This document shows, in pieces, positions 7,681 through 8,355 of a stretch of 8,355 nucleotides of DNA. This stretch comes from Armatimonadota bacterium (GTDB lineage Bacteria > Armatimonadota > UBA10988 > DTZQ01): the NCBI GenBank assembly GCA_012961305.1, contig DTZQ01000458.1, positions 1 through 8,355 of the forward strand, in the 5' to 3' direction. The notes under the pieces were generated by a model. That model was not told where the DNA came from. It saw only the letters and a list, made by a program, of their open reading frames with translations, and ran no database searches. Every line of letters starts with the position of its first letter. Position 1 is the first letter of the stretch. The position numbers and the translations under genes are program-made.

Positions 7681-7886
7681 TCAGACTGTGCGATAATCAA
7701 TCAGTACATCTAATCCCTGTTGCAACAGCCGGCGATGGATGCGCACGTCCCGCTCGGCGAGGTCTGGTGGCTTTACCTTCAAAGTAACATCCACATCCGG
7801 GTCTTCGTCCTCAAAGGGCTATTGCTCCAATCCTTCACCGCATAAACTTGCAAGGCACCACAACCTCGCTGGCGGTTATCTACCAT
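7681..7886 (-). pseudogene. small frameshifted coding region, about 68 residues, unrecognised
   Basis: From the ATG at 7886-7884 the minus strand reads a plausible protein start (MVDNRQRGCGALQVYAV, then KDWSNSP). Unshifted, that frame stops at the TGA at 7781-7779 after 35 residues with an unconvincing Arg/Met-rich tail. Moving to the -1 frame at 7812-7818 gives an acidic stretch (FEDEDPDVDVTLKVKPPDL), then a charged amphipathic helix (about AERDVRIHRRLLQQG) and DVLIDYRTV before TGA at 7683-7681. The two halves join smoothly, which argues for one ancestral gene of about 68 codons with one base missing, a sequencing error, or programmed frameshifting. Codon content looks protein-like on both sides. 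It is convergent with the VanW gene, ending 27 nt from its stop. No convincing Shine-Dalgarno site is present. I do not recognise the family; a truncated remnant of a longer protein is also possible. Confidence 0.5.
7812..7818 (-). other. candidate -1 slippery heptamer
   Basis: On the minus strand the junction reads C-CCT-TTG in the frame set by the ATG at 7886. This fits the X-XXY-YYZ rule for tandem -1 slippage, after which the tRNAs would re-pair on CCC and TTT and the next codon would be GAG. The position matches exactly where the two halves of the small coding region must be joined. Loss of one C from a CCCC run, by mutation or sequencing error, explains it equally well and is more common. 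Confidence 0.3.
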
Positions 7887-7896
7887 CCACCATCTG

Positions 7897-7945
7897 CCCC
7901 CGTCCCCTCGCTTACGGGGGACAGCCCCGTACACGAGGGCGGGGG
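7897..7945. repeat. large two-tier hairpin (palindromic element)
   Basis: The outer stem pairs 7897-7902 with 7940-7945 and 7905-7910 with 7934-7939, interrupted by a 2-nt bulge (7903-7904), for 12 bp, mostly G-C. After a 2x2 internal loop, the inner stem pairs TACGGGG (7913-7919) with CCCCGTA (7925-7931), a perfect 7 bp around the loop GACAG. In total 19 bp form within 49 nt. No T-run follows on either strand, so it is not a standard intrinsic terminator. It sits 10 nt upstream of the start of the small minus-strand reading frame and downstream of the VanW operon. It may be a repetitive extragenic palindrome, a transcript-stabilising or Rho-associated structure, or a leader structure of the small gene. 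Confidence 0.65.
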
Positions 7946-7984
7946 TAGAAGGCTATGGATGCCATCTTTCCGGGCAGTGCCGCG

Positions 7985-8140
7985 ACTAACTGCGTAACTC
8001 CTGAAAATAAGGCCACAAATGTCAAAGGATTTTCCCCTACTTGCTGCTCCTAAACGGCCAAGCCTCGGCAGATGAATTATTCAGCCACGAATTAACGGCT
8101 AATAGACCCATTGAGTCATTCCCAACAAATTTGCCACCCC
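7985..8140. other. AT-rich block without a gene; possible mobile-element remnant
   Basis: G+C falls to about 47% by hand count over 7981-8140, against roughly two-thirds in the operon. I see no convincing reading frame on either strand. Inside it, TATTCAGCC (8078-8086) and GGCTAATA (8097-8104) form an 8-bp stem with one bulged C and a 10-nt loop. At its left edge TGCGTAACTCCTG (7991-8003) reminds me of insertion-sequence ends, but I cannot find a matching inverted copy in the window. It may be an insertion-sequence relic, a dispersed non-coding repeat or an ordinary AT-rich spacer. The rest of the stretch between 7946 and 8170 shows nothing I can name. Confidence 0.4.
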
Positions 8141-8170
8141 GGGCTCTCGTCGGCGCGGAATCGAGCCACG

Positions 8171-8355
8171 CTACGATGCGGCAGGCAGGCGGCGGAAGGC
8201 GATGAGGCCCTCGGAGGGAGTGGTGTTGATGACCCACTCCACTCCTTTCTCCTTTGCCAACTCCCTCGCCTCTATGCTCGTCCAATCCTCTCCCACCACC
8301 ACAGGAAAAGCATTCACTCCCGCGGATCGCAGCGTTCGAGCACGCTTGAAGGCCC
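8171..8355 (-). CDS. C-terminal part of an unrecognised protein, cut by the window end
   Basis: On the minus strand an open frame enters at the window edge (first whole codon at 8353) and runs for 60 codons to TAG at 8173-8171; the start lies outside. The translation looks like real protein: a basic helix (AFKRARTLRSAG), a hydrophobic strand (NAFPVVVGE), an amphipathic helix (SIEARELAKEKG) and a second strand (EWVINTT), ending in FRRLPAAS. This beta-alpha-beta tail loosely recalls the ends of small PD-(D/E)XK-type nuclease-like proteins with DUF3782-like architecture, where a conserved VVV..E....A..LA...G pattern occurs, but the active site would lie upstream and is not visible. I give no function. 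It is oriented towards the AT-rich block, with no terminator visible after its stop. A 249-base open frame overlapping it on the same strand is its out-of-frame shadow. Confidence 0.6.
   Translation of the reverse strand, partial: AFKRARTLRSAGVNAFPVVVGEDWTSIEARELAKEKGVEWVINTTPSEGLIAFRRLPAAS

Noticed and set aside
7897..7945. The large hairpin as a Rho-independent terminator
   Set aside because: No T-tract follows on either strand; it is kept as a palindromic structure only.
7739..7948. Plus-strand 69-codon frame after the VanW gene
   Set aside because: It is opposite the small minus-strand coding region and runs through the hairpin; its Ser/Arg/Pro-rich translation is not protein-like and it has no ribosome-binding site.
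8003..8025. Possible minus-strand promoter for the small gene (TTGACA at 8025-8020)
   Set aside because: The -35-like box is perfect, but no -10-like hexamer occurs 16-18 nt downstream, where the sequence is close to CAGGAGTT.
8037..8285. Minus-strand 82-codon frame near the window end
   Set aside because: It overlaps the better-supported partial gene in another frame and continues into AT-rich non-coding sequence; its composition is not protein-like.

Overview
The window comes from a GC-rich bacterial chromosome (genes about two-thirds G+C by eye) that uses a standard housekeeping-sigma promoter and Shine-Dalgarno initiation. The style would suit a Chloroflexota- or Armatimonadota-like lineage, but no phylogenetic marker is present, so this is only an impression.

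Bases 157-7653 form one tight plus-strand operon of three genes. It is preceded by a strong extended -10 promoter (63-91) and a leader of about 58 nt. (1) A 625-residue polytopic membrane protein with about 17 predicted helices, which I do not recognise. (2) A 1600-residue bacterial alpha-2-macroglobulin (A2M). It has an N-terminal membrane anchor, a carboxypeptidase-regulatory-like domain, a series of macroglobulin domains, a candidate bait region, an intact Cys-Val-Glu-Gln thioester at C1113-Q1116 and a C-terminal bacterial MG10-type domain. (3) A 271-residue membrane-anchored VanW-domain protein with a G5-like tail. Genes 1 and 2 are 4 nt apart, with the ribosome-binding site of gene 2 inside the last codons of gene 1. 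Genes 2 and 3 overlap by ATGA.

The likely biology is an envelope-surface defence or repair module. The A2M would trap proteases reaching the cell surface. The VanW protein belongs to a family linked to peptidoglycan, recently (as I recall) to Cys-dependent 3-3 cross-linking. It occupies the position that penicillin-binding protein 1C (pbpC) holds beside the thioester A2M of Escherichia coli. The A2M/VanW/polytopic membrane protein combination is the most interesting feature of the window.

Bases 7654-8355 are different: convergent, gene-poor and partly AT-rich. A minus-strand reading of about 68 residues (7681-7886) is interrupted by one frameshift, which falls exactly on a C-CCT-TTG heptamer of the X-XXY-YYZ type. 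Just upstream of its start is a large two-tier hairpin (7897-7945). Then comes an AT-rich block (about 7985-8140) with no gene, and finally the C-terminal 60 codons of a minus-strand gene cut by the window end (8171-8355). No tRNA, rRNA, CRISPR array, complete insertion sequence or T-tract terminator was seen.
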